Assembly: GCF_030418165.1 (NCBI RefSeq)
Contig: NZ_JAUHTQ010000011.1
Location: 50,482 to 114,481 of the forward strand
DNA: 64,000 nt
Origin: Ureibacillus aquaedulcis
Lineage (GTDB): Bacteria; Bacillota; Bacilli; Bacillales_A; Planococcaceae
Direction of reading: 5' to 3'
The stretch's first letter is position 1; each line of letters begins with the position of its first letter. A program made the position numbers and the translations under genes. The notes beneath the pieces were generated by a model that saw only the letters and a program-made list of their open reading frames with translations, was not told the DNA's origin and searched no databases. This document shows positions 8,364-18,522 of the stretch, in pieces.

Positions 8364-9437
8364 TCAAAAGGGATTTTTTTGATAAAAGTAGTTTGGTTTT
8401 TTTATGAGATTCTCAATCGGTTTATGGAAAATATGGGTAGTTGCCGGTGAAATTGGTGGAATCAACCACGACCAATTCCCTGTGACCTGACGATCCGCTG
8501 CTTCTTCTTGTTGTTCAAATAATTCAAATTGTTGGGCTGCAGTATGATGATCGACGATACTAACTCCATCGGCTTTAAAGGAATGAAGTATGGCAAGATT
8601 CAATTCTACAAGAGCGCGATCTTTCCAAAGAGAGATATTTGATTTTGTATCAAGATCCATTATTTCTGCAACAGTTGGCAATAAATTATAGCGATTCACA
8701 TCCGCGAAATTCCTCGCCCCTATTTCGGTGCCCATATACCAGCCATTAAATGGCGCTGCATGAAATTCGATTCCACCCACACTCAACTTCATATTGGAAA
8801 CCATTGGCACTGCATACCATTTTAGATTAAGCCGGGATAGTTCCTCATATTGAGGATGACGGATAGCCACTTCCAATACATATTCTTTGGGAATATTATA
8901 TAGGGCAGGCTTGTTGTTGCCTATTTGAATAACTAACGGTAATACATCAAAGGGTGTTCCCTCACCTTTCCATCCCAGGTCCTCGCACACCTTTGTAAGT
9001 TGGATGGAATCTGGGTCGCCAACTATCCCATTCTCAGTTTCGTATCCCGCATAACGGATTAATTGATAGTTCCAGATTCTTATGCAATTGGGTTTGAAAA
9101 CGGTAATCGTCGGCCGAATTTTCCCGCCATTTGTCGCGTATTCAATATGTTGAAGCAATGCCTGGTAGATTTCATCCTCAGTCTCTAATTGACGTTCATC
9201 AAAAACTTGCAAAGAGTTCCAAAAGAGTCTTCCTATACAACGATTACTATTTCTCCATGCAATCCTTGCACCAAATATTAGTTCTTCCGTTGTTGGGATA
9301 TATGTTTGATCTTGTTCGATTTCCACTAATCGATTCCTTAACCAATCATCGGTTAAAGCGGTTTCATTCTTATATAAAGTTAAAAATTCAATTGCTTCTT
9401 TACGTTGCTTTTCATTTTGCTCATATAATTGGGTCAT
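8364..9437 (-). CDS. nos: Nitric oxide synthase, oxygenase only
   Basis: A 357-residue bacterial NOS oxygenase, the length expected for Bacillus and Staphylococcus enzymes that lack a reductase domain and borrow electrons from cellular flavodoxin-type reductases. It oxidises arginine to citrulline and NO with haem and a pterin cofactor. The haem-ligating cysteine is C67 in WRNSNRCIGRLFW; FNGWYMGTEIGARN carries the arginine-binding glutamate. An in-frame ATG at 9452 is less likely than 9437, which follows GGAGGG at seven bases. Bacterial NO is known to protect against oxidative stress and antibiotics; the divergent catalase gene fits that theme. Confidence 0.97.
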   Translation of the reverse strand: MTQLYEQNEKQRKEAIEFLTLYKNETALTDDWLRNRLVEIEQDQTYIPTTEELIFGARIAWRNSNRCIGRLFWNSLQVFDERQLETEDEIYQALLQHIEYATNGGKIRPTITVFKPNCIRIWNYQLIRYAGYETENGIVGDPDSIQLTKVCEDLGWKGEGTPFDVLPLVIQIGNNKPALYNIPKEYVLEVAIRHPQYEELSRLNLKWYAVPMVSNMKLSVGGIEFHAAPFNGWYMGTEIGARNFADVNRYNLLPTVAEIMDLDTKSNISLWKDRALVELNLAILHSFKADGVSIVDHHTAAQQFELFEQQEEAADRQVTGNWSWLIPPISPATTHIFHKPIENLIKKPNYFYQKNPF

Positions 9438-9621
9438 GGTCCGTCCCTCCATAGTCCTATTTTATAGGATTGAATTTCACGAACTCAATGAAAGAGTGGC
9501 CAGCTAAAAGATGTAAATTATATATATGACTAAGAATAGACAAAATTATAGCTGGATGGGATTGAGGTCTTGTTTTCGATGTGAGTTTTGCAGTGACCGG
9601 TTTAGAGCTGATGGAATTAAG

Positions 9622-9790
9622 AAAGTTTGGGGCTTGATGGCGCTTTGGTTCGTTACTTTAGGGGGCGGTTCCGAGACAGTTCGGACTTAGCGAAGCTTTG
9701 ATTTGTCCCTTTAGGGGATGGTTGGTGACGGTTCGGGCTTGGTGGCGCCTTAGTTTGTCTCTTTTAGGGTGCGATTAGTAACAGTCACCT
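9622..9790. repeat. Degenerate tandem array, three ~52-bp units
   Basis: Three units of about 52 bp can be aligned: each has the pattern GGGCTTGRTGGCGCTTTGGT, then TTAGGG and ends in a RACAGTT/GACGGTTC-like sequence. They begin near 9628, 9683 and 9734 and end about 9790. The sequence is different from the adjacent 9817-10092 array although the period is the same. No ORF is supported. Confidence 0.7.
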
Positions 9791-9816
9791 TGATCCAACT
9801 AGATACAACCTTATAC

Positions 9817-10092
9817 AGTGTGCTTTATTCTGCTCAGGAAGTCCTTCCTTACCACAAACTACCTCCACAAAGTGCTTCATCCTCCTTATGAAGACCTTCT
9901 CCACTAACAAATCACCTCACAAAGTGCTTCATCCACACAATGAAGTACTCCTCCACCACAAATCACCTCATAAAGCGCTTCATCTACACTAATGCAGTTC
10001 TCCCCTACCACAAACTACCTCCACAAAGTGCTTCATCCACACTATGAAGACCTTCGCCACCACAAACTCCCTGCATAAAATGCTTTATCGCT
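9817..10092. repeat. Tandem array of six ~52-bp units, same family as 1-210
   Basis: Successive AGTGCTTCATCC-like starts occur at 9819, 9871, 9923, 9974, 10027 and 10080, a period of 51-53 bp. Units contain CTTCATCC(N)7ATGAAG, an inverted repeat with a short loop, then CCACCACAAACTACCTCCAC. The segment CTTCATCCTCCTTATGAAGA in the second unit is nearly identical to TTCATCCCCCTTATGAACA in the array at 1-210, so the two arrays are related. From 10093 to the catalase promoter I see only AT-rich sequence with a TATTATT/AATAATA inverted repeat (10291-10311). Confidence 0.88.
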
Positions 10093-10483
10093 CCCCTTCC
10101 GACCACCTTGAATCATGAAATTAGAATTTAGCACTCCCCCTCATTCACAACGGGTTTTATTCTTTTCAAACTTAATATTTATCTTATATAATAATAGTTA
10201 TAAAGAATAGACGAGAAACGAAATTCAACTTCATTTTCAATTAGAACGATTTTTTTCAATAAGAGTGAATTTCCTCACATTATTTACACATATTATTCTA
10301 TTAAAATAATACATAGGGATCGCCAATAACAAATGTATCAGAATCTCTCGCTAACGCCTAACATAGAAGTTTCAACTTCAACTCATCACTAAAAAGGCAG
10401 TCAATTTCCATGCTACTAACATGCAATATCAGAAATAATCAGTTAAATATAAATACTTCTTAAAAAGAATTATTATAATTTAG

Positions 10484-10512
10484 TAGAAATTATGATTTGG
10501 TTTTGTTATACT
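10484..10512 (+). promoter_or_regulatory. Probable catalase promoter
   Basis: TATACT (10507-10512) lies 17 bp behind TAGAAA (10484-10489), a weak -35. An AT-rich stretch with ATTATAAT overlaps the upstream side and is a possible PerR-type site, but the match to TTATAATNATTATAA is poor. Confidence 0.45.
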
Positions 10513-10552
10513 CATTTTTGAAGAGATTTATTTCATTTAGGAGGTACAAAAA

Positions 10553-12046
10553 ATGACAAATAATAATCAACGTTTAACTACTACTACTGGTACTCCGGTT
10601 GTAAGCAATGATGATGTGTTGACAGCTGGTCGCCGTGGCCCAATTCTATTACAAGACGTATTTTTAATTGAAAAATTAGCGAATTTTAACCGTGAAGTTA
10701 TTCCAGAACGCCGTATGCATGCCAAAGGTTCAGGTGCATTTGGTACATTCACAGTAACTCATGACATTACAAAATATACAAAAGCAAAAATTTTCTCTGA
10801 AGTTGGGAAACAAACAGAGATGTTCGCCCGTTTCTCTACTGTAGCTGGTGAACGTGGAGCGGCTGATGCAGAGCGTGATATCCGTGGATTTGCACTTAAG
10901 TTCTACACTGAAGAAGGCAACTGGGATTTAGTAGGTAACAATACGCCTGTATTCTTCTTCCGCGATCCATTACACTTCCCGGATTTAAACCACGTTGTTA
11001 AACGTGACCCAAAAACGAATATGCACAACGCTAATAGCAACTGGGATTTCTGGACTAGCCTACCAGAGGCATTACACCAAGTAACAATCGTAATGTCCGA
11101 CCGTGGTATTCCAGATGGTTACCGTCACATGCACGGATTCGGTTCCCACACATACTCTATGATCAATGATGACAATGAGCGTGTATATGTGAAATTCCAC
11201 TTCCGTACTGAACAAGGTATCAAAAACTTATCTGGTGAAGAAGCAGCAAAAGTGATTGGTCAAGATCGCGAATCTTCACAACGCGACCTATTCGACGCTA
11301 TCGAAAAAGGCGACTTCCCTAAATGGAAAATGTACATCCAGGTTATGACAGAAGAACAAGCTCGCAATTCTAAAGACAACCCATTCGACTTAACGAAAGT
11401 TTGGTATAAATCTGAGTACCCACTTATTCCTGTTGGTGAATTTGAATTAAACAAAAATCCTGAAAACTACTTTGCTGATGTAGAGCAAGCAGCATTTGCT
11501 CCATCGAACGTAGTGCCTGGAATCGGATTCTCACCTGACCGTATGTTGCAGGCTCGTCTATTCGCTTACCAAGATGCAACTCGCTACCGTTTAGGTGTAA
11601 ATCATTATCAAATCCCGGTTAATAAACCACGTTGCCCATTCATGGCTTACCACCGCGATGGTCAAGGCCGAGTTGATGGAAACAACGGTAGTGCAATTTC
11701 TTACTATCCAAACAGCTATGGTGCACTGCAAGCTCAACCACAATACAAAGAGCCTGCATTAGCTTTAGACGGTGGTGCTGACATCTACGACTTCCGCGAA
11801 GATGACAACAACTACTTCGAGCAACCCGGTAAATTATTTAACTTAATGTCTGCAGAGCAAAAAGAAGTTCTATTCCAAAACACTGCAGAAAACCTACAAG
11901 GTGTAGAAGAGTTTATTCAACGCCGCCACATTCTACACTGCTACTTAGCAGATCCAGCTTACGGTGAAGGTGTAGCTAAAGCTCTTGGCTTAACTCTAGA
12001 TGGCATGGACCTTTCAAATCCTTACCTGGCTACAGTAAGTCAATAA
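10553..12046 (+). CDS. katA: Monofunctional haem catalase
   Basis: A 497-residue small-subunit catalase that dismutates hydrogen peroxide in the cytoplasm. The catalytic histidine is H56 in [12 protein letters not shown], the active-site asparagine is in [13 protein letters not shown], and the proximal haem tyrosine lies in [14 protein letters not shown] (about residues 334-347). Length matches B. subtilis KatA-type enzymes. The ATG follows AGGAGGTAC. Codon use is notably regular, as for a well-expressed gene. A strong terminator follows at 12147-12189. Confidence 0.98.
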   Translation: MTNNNQRLTTTTGTPVVSNDDVLTAGRRGPILLQDVFLIEKLANFNREVIPERRMHAKGSGAFGTFTVTHDITKYTKAKIFSEVGKQTEMFARFSTVAGERGAADAERDIRGFALKFYTEEGNWDLVGNNTPVFFFRDPLHFPDLNHVVKRDPKTNMHNANSNWDFWTSLPEALHQVTIVMSDRGIPDGYRHMHGFGSHTYSMINDDNERVYVKFHFRTEQGIKNLSGEEAAKVIGQDRESSQRDLFDAIEKGDFPKWKMYIQVMTEEQARNSKDNPFDLTKVWYKSEYPLIPVGEFELNKNPENYFADVEQAAFAPSNVVPGIGFSPDRMLQARLFAYQDATRYRLGVNHYQIPVNKPRCPFMAYHRDGQGRVDGNNGSAISYYPNSYGALQAQPQYKEPALALDGGADIYDFREDDNNYFEQPGKLFNLMSAEQKEVLFQNTAENLQGVEEFIQRRHILHCYLADPAYGEGVAKALGLTLDGMDLSNPYLATVSQ

Positions 12047-12146
12047 TTTAATAGATAGCATCGAATAAAGGCTTATCCATCCTTATCATTGATATCCAAT
12101 CCAAAGATTAAAGCTTTGTAATCTATTGTTTCATTCGATTACGAAT

Positions 12147-12189
12147 AAGAGGATTTATGTTTAATATATGAACATAAATCCTCTTTTTG
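12147..12189 (+). terminator. Catalase terminator
   Basis: GAGGATTTATGTT and AACATAAATCCTC form a 13-bp perfect stem followed by TTTTT. Confidence 0.92.
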
Positions 12190-12201
12190 CATATTTGGAT
12201 T

Positions 12202-12235
12202 AAAAAAACAGAGTTGCTTCATAAAGCAACTCTGC
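12202..12235 (-). terminator. Terminator of the chemoreceptor gene
   Basis: On the minus strand CAGAGTTGCTT-TATG-AAGCAACTCTG is followed by seven T residues. Confidence 0.92.
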
Positions 12236-12242
12236 GTCAATT

Positions 12243-14261
12243 TTAAATCTTGAATTGTTGTACAACATTTTTAAGTTCATCTGCTAGATTTGTTAGAGAT
12301 TTAGCGGATGAATTGATTTCTTCCATTGAAGCCAGTTGTTCCTCGGTAGATGCTGCTACTTCTTCAGAACTTGCCGCGTTTTCCTGCGCTACTTCTGTAA
12401 GAGTTTTCGCAGTCGCCACTACATCTTGGACACTAACGGAAATTCTATTCATTGTTGCCGTCATCTCTTCTATCTCAGGAGTAATATTTCGGGTATTTTC
12501 AATGATTTGCAGGAATTTATCCGATGTTTCTTCGGTCACCGCTAAACCTTGATTTGCATTTACAAGAACTTCACTCATCATTTTCACTGATATCTCTGTG
12601 TCTTTTTGAATACTTGAAATAATTTCTCCAATGAGTTTCGTGGATGATTGTGATTGTTCAGCTAATTTTCTAACTTCGTCTGCCACAACCGCAAACCCTT
12701 TACCGTGTTCACCAGCTCTTGCTGCTTCAATCGCCGCATTTAATGCTAGTAAGTTAGTTTGGTCTGCAATTCCACTTATAACATTCAGAATTTCACCAAT
12801 TTCCTTGGATCGCGCTGATAATGATTGTATCATTTCGTTCGATTTGCCCACAGATTCATTGATATATTTCATTTGTTCTAGATTTGCTTCTACCGATTGT
12901 CTACCCACTTCTGCTTCTGTAGAAGATTCTCTAGCTAGTTGCGTTACATCCTTAGATTTTTCGGATACTTTAGAGATACTTTCCAGTATTTGTTCAAGCG
13001 ATTTCTCATTTTCCTCTAGTTTCTCGGAAGACTTTTCAACGCCGCTCGCAATTTCCTGAATGGCTGAAGACACTTGTTCAGTCGCATAAGTTGTCTGATT
13101 AGAACTTGCTCCTAATTGCTCTGACGAAGATGCCAAGTGATCAATCGTTTGTTTCAATCTAGCAATAATGCCAGTTAACGTATTTACCATACTATTGAAG
13201 CTGTTGCCAAGTTTTCCGATTTCATCGTCATTCTGAACCTCAATTTGTTCCGTAAAATCACCATCCGCCACTTTATTTGCCGAATGAATTAATTTATTAA
13301 TAGGTTTTGTGATTGAACGAATAACAAATATGATCACAATACTACCTACAATTAAACTAATTATCAGAACGATAATTGTATTAATGAGTATCGGCATTGC
13401 ATTTTCGTCAACTTCACTGGAATACATTGTTCCTGCTATTTTCCAGCCAGTTAACTCATTTGTAGTAAAGAACATATCCTTTTGCTCTTTATCCTCATCC
13501 AAGTAATTGAATGTTCCTGAATCACTCTTGTATAAGTTAGTATATTCCACATTATCTGGTGCTACAGAACCAATTTCTTTAGTAGGATGATAAATAAATT
13601 TTTGTTCTTCGTCTAATAAGTAGGCATAGCCTGTATTACCAACTGTGACTTCCGCTGCTAATTCTTTCAATTCTTCTAAACTAACGTTTGCAGCTACTAC
13701 GCCTTGTCCATCTTTGGTTGTTTTAGCAATGGAAATCACTAAGCTTCCCGTAGATGATGAGATATAGGGTGCTGTGATAATCGCTTTTCCTTCATTCTCC
13801 ATTGCTTCTTGATACCAAAAACGAGTTGTTGGATCAAAGTCTGGAGGATTTTTAAATGATGAAGGAACATTAATATAGACACCCTTTTCTGTTCCAATAA
13901 ATACTAGCTCTGAATCTAGATTGGTATTTGCGTAGTTAGTAAGTTGATTCGTTACATTTTCACTAACTCCTATATTCGAGTTCTCTTGTACCTGAACTTC
14001 AGAAGCATTGATTGTGTCCGCAAGGGCTTCAATATCTCTAATTCTCGGTTTGATAAAATTATCGATTGTACGATCTAGATGCGTAACCGAAAGATTTGCA
14101 GTGTGCGCCATATCCTCTCTTACAACGCCCTTGGCAAAGTTAAATGCAAATGCCCCGACAATTACGGCCGGTATAATTAGGACAAATAAAAACGCTGTCC
14201 ATAATTTCGTTTTCAACGTCATATTAAATCTAATACTTTTTCTTCTTTTTTGTTTATTCAT
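12243..14261 (-). CDS. Methyl-accepting chemotaxis protein with extracellular dCache-like sensor
   Basis: A 672-residue membrane chemoreceptor. It has a basic N-terminus, TM1 (about residues 18-42), a large extracellular region of about 240 residues with dCache features (TRFWYQEAM, then [16 protein letters not shown]), TM2 (about 288-314), a HAMP segment and a long cytoplasmic coiled coil with the conserved tip [20 protein letters not shown]. It would signal to CheA/CheW. The ATG at 14261 is preceded by GGAGGG at a rather long 14 bases; the ATG-less frame to 14309 has no better site. It is monocistronic with its own terminator. The ligand is not predictable. Confidence 0.93.
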   Translation of the reverse strand: MNKQKRRKSIRFNMTLKTKLWTAFLFVLIIPAVIVGAFAFNFAKGVVREDMAHTANLSVTHLDRTIDNFIKPRIRDIEALADTINASEVQVQENSNIGVSENVTNQLTNYANTNLDSELVFIGTEKGVYINVPSSFKNPPDFDPTTRFWYQEAMENEGKAIITAPYISSSTGSLVISIAKTTKDGQGVVAANVSLEELKELAAEVTVGNTGYAYLLDEEQKFIYHPTKEIGSVAPDNVEYTNLYKSDSGTFNYLDEDKEQKDMFFTTNELTGWKIAGTMYSSEVDENAMPILINTIIVLIISLIVGSIVIIFVIRSITKPINKLIHSANKVADGDFTEQIEVQNDDEIGKLGNSFNSMVNTLTGIIARLKQTIDHLASSSEQLGASSNQTTYATEQVSSAIQEIASGVEKSSEKLEENEKSLEQILESISKVSEKSKDVTQLARESSTEAEVGRQSVEANLEQMKYINESVGKSNEMIQSLSARSKEIGEILNVISGIADQTNLLALNAAIEAARAGEHGKGFAVVADEVRKLAEQSQSSTKLIGEIISSIQKDTEISVKMMSEVLVNANQGLAVTEETSDKFLQIIENTRNITPEIEEMTATMNRISVSVQDVVATAKTLTEVAQENAASSEEVAASTEEQLASMEEINSSAKSLTNLADELKNVVQQFKI

Positions 14262-14594
14262 GAAGTTACTTTTGACCCTCCTATAATAGTTACTTTGATA
14301 TAATAGCATAATATATCAGAATATTTAACAGTTATTAAACTAACTAGTAATTTAATAATTATAAGAAGGAAAACAATGCAAAAAGGCTATAATTTATGTT
14401 TTTTATAGTTATTTTCCATTTATAATATCCATTTTTTATTATACGCTAATTCCAAGGAATAACTTTGTTATAGGTAATTTTAACTAAATTAGTATCTTCT
14501 GCGAATTTATGCAGCTAAAGAGGGTGCGGTCTAAAGTACTATGCTTTTTGAGGTGGTAGAAAAAGTAGGATGCTAAGATAATGTCCTTTGGCTA

Positions 14595-14643
14595 CCTTTT
14601 TAATCAAAAAATATTAGCGAGTGCTTTATTGCGATTAAAAAGG
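14595..14643. repeat. 11-bp inverted repeat in a 450-bp intergenic region
   Basis: CCTTTTTAATC (14595-14605) and GATTAAAAAGG (14633-14643) are perfect complements separated by 27 bases, with GGC and GCC just outside. It lies in the otherwise featureless AT-rich gap between the chemoreceptor start and the AEC carrier stop (14262-14713). There is no T-run for a terminator. Its function is unknown. Confidence 0.6.
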
Positions 14644-14713
14644 TGCCGTCAAGATTTTTTAGTGGTTACCATGGGTATTCTCCAAAAGGAGTGTCTATAT
14701 TTCCATATAACCT

Positions 14714-15643
14714 TTATCCGAACAGGACTGTCGATAAATAGATAACAAATGTTACCGTTAAACAGCTAACGATGGTGGAAAATAAGACTGTTTGGGCTGC
14801 TGTGTTTGATTCTATATCATATTCAAGTGCAAGGCTTGAGCTATTTCTTGAGGTTGGGAATGAACTAGCGATCAAAAGCGACTGTGCCACTACCCCATCG
14901 ATTCCCAATAAATAGATTGCACCTAAAGCCATGGCTGGACCAATGATCAATCTTGTAAAGCAACTGATCAGGATTGTCTTATTCAGCATCGTCCTTAATT
15001 CAATTTGAGCAAGCTGTGCGCCAAGTGTAATCAGTGCCATGGCAACGAACCCATCTGAAATATGATCAAGAGGAATCCTGAAAGGTTGTGGTATTTCGAC
15101 ATTAAATACGTTCAATAGGACACCCAAAATAAGTGCATGAACAATCGGCATTTTTAAAAAATCCCTGAAAATCTCTTTACCTGATTTGGTTGCAGAAATT
15201 AAATTGTACAAGCCATATGTATAGGTCGTCATATTCTGGAAAATTACAAGGATTACCTGAATCGCAACCCCTATCGGCTGCGTGGCAAAAACCATTTGAG
15301 CTACGGGAATCCCATAATTTCCAGAGTTAATCAGGACAACACTATTTTTAAAGACAGCCGTTTCACTTCGCTCGAGACCAAGAAGCTTAGCGATATAGTG
15401 ACTTAAAACCATTTGGCTTCCTATAAAAATTGTAATGAATAATGCCACCTGTCCAAGTACGCTTAACTGGATAGAGGTCTCATAAATATTTAGAAAGACC
15501 GCTATTGGCATAAAGCAATAGGTGAGCAACTGCGACATTGCTTTTAAATTAAATGTGAATTTTTTCTGTAATCCCACACCAATCACTAACAATACTAAAA
15601 TCGGTGCAACGATTTGAAAGAATATCATGGATAAGTAGATCAT
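14714..15643 (-). CDS. AEC-family transporter (auxin efflux carrier/malonate type)
   Basis: A 309-residue membrane protein with about ten hydrophobic segments in the two-halves arrangement of the AEC family. The motif SGNYGIPVAQMVF in the middle (about residues 107-119) and the C-terminal LIASSFPTSRNSSSLALEYD are characteristic. Members move organic anions such as malonate, malate or related acids; the substrate here is unknown. The ATG follows AAAGGAAC at ten bases. It is a single-gene unit. Confidence 0.88.
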   Translation of the reverse strand: MIYLSMIFFQIVAPILVLLVIGVGLQKKFTFNLKAMSQLLTYCFMPIAVFLNIYETSIQLSVLGQVALFITIFIGSQMVLSHYIAKLLGLERSETAVFKNSVVLINSGNYGIPVAQMVFATQPIGVAIQVILVIFQNMTTYTYGLYNLISATKSGKEIFRDFLKMPIVHALILGVLLNVFNVEIPQPFRIPLDHISDGFVAMALITLGAQLAQIELRTMLNKTILISCFTRLIIGPAMALGAIYLLGIDGVVAQSLLIASSFPTSRNSSSLALEYDIESNTAAQTVLFSTIVSCLTVTFVIYLSTVLFG

Positions 15644-15957
15644 CGATTTTTGTTCCTTTCCAAGTATACGATTTTATTATTCTTATTTTACCTCTTTCTT
15701 AATTAAGAAGATATATTGGAAAAACATAAGTAAAGCAAAAAAAGATGGAGATGATTCCACCTCTTTTACGACTAACCTACGAAACCTTTTATACCCAAAA
15801 TGAAAACTTAAGTATAACAAAACTTTAAAGCCAAAAAATTATTGTTGCAATTATGCGACAATCATCAATTTCAGCACAGTTTGGTAGCATGAAAGGATTG
15901 CCAGCACTTCCACAACTCTGTTACCATCAAAGTAAATACATTTAAACGAGGTTAAAT
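15644..15957. other. Intergenic region without a gene
   Basis: This 314-bp AT-rich stretch separates divergent genes. Apart from a weak imperfect hairpin (AAGATGG/CCACCTCTT, 15747-15765) I see no RNA, repeat or ORF, and no clear promoter. Confidence 0.5.
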
Positions 15958-16146
15958 ATGAAAACACGCAATAATAAAATGCACTTCTTTATCTGTCTTT
16001 TTGTCTCTATCCTATTTACGATCAGCTTAATAAGAACCTATTCAAATACAGGCGAGCTGCCTATTGGAAGTATAATTTTTACGGTTGTTGTATATATAGC
16101 AACAATTTTATCGGCATTCACATTAAAGGCCAACCCTAAAAAATAA
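15958..16146 (+). CDS. Small two-helix membrane protein, unknown function
   Basis: A 62-residue protein made of a basic N-terminus, two hydrophobic helices (about residues 9-24 and 36-54) and a short basic tail NPKK. The ATG is preceded by CGAGGT at eight bases, and a strong intrinsic terminator follows directly, which together support a real gene. I do not recognise a family. Confidence 0.7.
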   Translation: MKTRNNKMHFFICLFVSILFTISLIRTYSNTGELPIGSIIFTVVVYIATILSAFTLKANPKK

Positions 16147-16147
16147 C

Positions 16148-16196
16148 AAAACGTCTATAAAGGTGATCTCCTTTCCTTTACTAGACGTTTTTTCGT
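16148..16196 (+). terminator. Intrinsic terminator of the small membrane protein gene
   Basis: AACGTCTA-TAAAGG pairs with CCTTTA-C-TAGACGTT and is followed by TTTT immediately after the stop codon. Confidence 0.88.
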
Positions 16197-16307
16197 ATTG
16201 AAAATAGCAGCAACATGATAAAATTTGTAATTTTCAATTTCCAACACATTGGGGCAAGATTATTTGGTATATTTTGATTAAGATTTCTCTTCGGAAGGAA
16301 GATACCT

Positions 16308-17765
16308 ATGCTAAAAATTGATGAATTGCTGCTGAACAAATCCAAAGGCATGATTGGTGAACCTCTTGAAAATGCAGTTTTAAGCTTGAGTGACAGTGGG
16401 GAATTTCATCATGACATTTTCGGCGCACTACTTCCGATTCAATCCCTATTGGTGACGAAGACGAAAGCCCAAAATCTCCTATTCAAGATTGCTCAAAAGT
16501 ACTGGGGAAACGTAGATTTATTCTTGCATTCTAGCTTACAGGAAACATCAATAGATCTTGTAAATGCAAATGATCGTTTAGAAGAGTTCTTTTCTACCCA
16601 ATCCGGGAAGAAAGTTATTTGGGATTACATCACCATACACAACCGAATAGAGTTTGATCATCTCATTGGGCTTGTTTTTGGGAAAGAAGTGAGGACTAAG
16701 ACAAAGTCTGTTGGCGGGCTAAGAAAGCTTTACCTCTATCAGGTTGGCAATAAATATTTTTTACATACGATTCTTAATGATACGAATAAATTTTGGGAAG
16801 TCTTGTTTATCAAAAAAATCTATTCTTTATTTATGCAAACTTCTCTCGATCATATCCATAATGTCAACGAATTGATGAAGCACTTCAAATTATTGCTGGA
16901 GAGCCATTTTACTTTAAATCAATCCGTCATCATTACCAATCATCTGATAGAGTATCTAGATGATGAAAATATTCGTTCCTATCATTTAAAAGAACTTCAT
17001 TTATATAATTTAATTTCTCATTTTAATGGCGGAAAACGTCACTTTCGGAAAGTGGATTCTCTGGTTGAAGAAATTATTGCTTCATGGGGTAAAGGGAAAT
17101 GGGCTCTATCTGAAAAGGAGTATACACTTTTGTCTTATATTCAAGCGATTACTGCTGCGGAGCATAATGATTCGGCAAGAGTAATTGAATATGGAAGTTT
17201 TTTAATAGCGAATGATCGTTTAGTCAACCATGCCATCGAATTATTTTTGGAGTATAGTGATGTCCTGCCGAATTTAAAGCCGGAACCAGATACACTTGTC
17301 AAACGCTATGATAAAAACTATTTAGAACAAATCTTTTACATCCTTATTGAAGCACTCGTTCAAAATAGTAAATACCATGAGGTTGTTGATCTGCTAAAAC
17401 AACATGAAATTGCATCATGCCTCAGCCTTTATGAATATTTTGACCGCGAACAATCTGACCAAGACGCAATATTCAAGATTGAAGCTACTGTACAACGAGA
17501 TATTGCCTATATTGTCCATAACTCGCCCCAGTATGTGGCACAGTCCATTGAAATCTGGTTACAGAGCTATCGCGATGAGCAAAGTCCTTATTTTGAAATT
17601 GCTCATATGACCTCAAAGCATCTATGCAACATCTTAAAATCGCTATTTGTAACACAGCACTATGAGCTTTTCGAAAAATTGATAGAAGTATACAAAAAGT
17701 ACTTATTAATCGATAGACACTTTGATAATTTACGAGACTTTGTTTCTGCCCATGTAAATAGCTGA
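16308..17765 (+). CDS. Large helical protein of unknown function
   Basis: A 485-residue soluble protein without signal peptide or membrane segments and with no motif I recognise. The sequence is predominantly helical, with regularly spaced leucines and aromatic residues (for example HLKELHLYNLISHF and KLIEVYKKYLLIDRHF), as in alpha-solenoid or TPR-like proteins. The ATG follows GGAAGGAAGATACCT. Its last 36 bp overlap the end of the convergent gene at 17730-18344. Function is unassigned. Confidence 0.8.
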   Translation: MLKIDELLLNKSKGMIGEPLENAVLSLSDSGEFHHDIFGALLPIQSLLVTKTKAQNLLFKIAQKYWGNVDLFLHSSLQETSIDLVNANDRLEEFFSTQSGKKVIWDYITIHNRIEFDHLIGLVFGKEVRTKTKSVGGLRKLYLYQVGNKYFLHTILNDTNKFWEVLFIKKIYSLFMQTSLDHIHNVNELMKHFKLLLESHFTLNQSVIITNHLIEYLDDENIRSYHLKELHLYNLISHFNGGKRHFRKVDSLVEEIIASWGKGKWALSEKEYTLLSYIQAITAAEHNDSARVIEYGSFLIANDRLVNHAIELFLEYSDVLPNLKPEPDTLVKRYDKNYLEQIFYILIEALVQNSKYHEVVDLLKQHEIASCLSLYEYFDREQSDQDAIFKIEATVQRDIAYIVHNSPQYVAQSIEIWLQSYRDEQSPYFEIAHMTSKHLCNILKSLFVTQHYELFEKLIEVYKKYLLIDRHFDNLRDFVSAHVNS

Positions 17766-18344
17766 CAGTGCTATCGCATGCAAAGCAGATCGGGATCTTT
17801 TTCTCATGTGTTTTTCTTGCGTAACACCAATAAAATTTTCAACTTTTCCTTTATAAATAAAGGTTAAGTAGGGCAAATGAATAAAATCATGTGGTTTCAT
17901 AAAATATGGGCTTTTTCCGTAAATGGGGAGGCCCGCTTCTTCAAATAAAGTTGCTACAAATTGAGAGCAGAAAAAAGCTCTCTCTCTTTTTATTTTCACA
18001 CGGCATGCAACACCAAATAACCCTATAAAATTATACTTATACACATTTTTATTTTGCTTATAATAAGCGATTCTGTTCTTCAGAAGCGTATATTGTTGTT
18101 CTGTCACAGGACAAGCAAAAATCACGCAATTAGATTCTCTAAGCAGGGTTGATGATGGATTTTCATGCACAAAACCACCGATCCAGGGATTATTTATATT
18201 TTTTCTGCCAAAGCTATACATTTCTTTTAACTCGGCATCAAAGGAAATTGAGACATGATTAAAATCATGCTGTGTATAAATTTGGATTGCCTTGGACAAT
18301 ACCGTTTTAGTTTTTGTTAGCACAATATAAACCATTCTGTTCAT
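17730..18344 (-). CDS. Permuted papain-like (YiiX/NlpC-P60-type) cysteine hydrolase
   Basis: A 204-residue protein resembling the permuted NlpC/P60 or YiiX-type amidase/peptidase fold: a histidine in FNHVSISFD (about residues 28-36) comes before the cysteine in AFFCSQFVATLFEEAG (about residues 122-137), the order expected for permuted members. The conserved tyrosine-rich segment KYNFIGLFG precedes the cysteine. There is no signal peptide. The ATG at 18344 follows GGGGTGATGGG; the frame back to 18365 has no ribosome site. The substrate is unknown. The 3' end overlaps the opposite gene by 36 bp with no room for a separate terminator. Confidence 0.75.
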   Translation of the reverse strand: MNRMVYIVLTKTKTVLSKAIQIYTQHDFNHVSISFDAELKEMYSFGRKNINNPWIGGFVHENPSSTLLRESNCVIFACPVTEQQYTLLKNRIAYYKQNKNVYKYNFIGLFGVACRVKIKRERAFFCSQFVATLFEEAGLPIYGKSPYFMKPHDFIHLPYLTFIYKGKVENFIGVTQEKHMRKRSRSALHAIALSAIYMGRNKVS

Positions 18345-18478
18345 CCCATCACCCCGCAAATTCAATCTACTCTCTATACTAACAATAAATTATTAAGATT
18401 AAATGAATAAAATTATGAAGTTTTCCTTAATTTTGGAATCCCACTATCAAAATACGTTTTAACTTATAAAAAGTTTCA

Positions 18479-18513
18479 AAAAGGGGGCGTCTTATTAAAA
18501 CAGACACCCCCTT
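18479..18513 (-). terminator. Terminator of the CoA-transferase gene
   Basis: On the minus strand AAGGGGGTGTCT and AGACGCCCCCTT form a stem with one G-T wobble, followed by TTT, just after the stop codon. Confidence 0.88.
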
Positions 18514-18522
18514 CCGAGACAA

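Noticed and set aside
9817..10092. CRISPR array or coding repeat
   Set aside because: All parts of the unit repeat with degeneracy; no spacers, no cas genes, and stop codons in all frames.
10284..10500. PerR box upstream of the catalase gene
   Set aside because: AT-rich palindromes such as TATTATT/AATAATA exist, but the 15-base PerR consensus matches poorly and spacing to the promoter is unconvincing.
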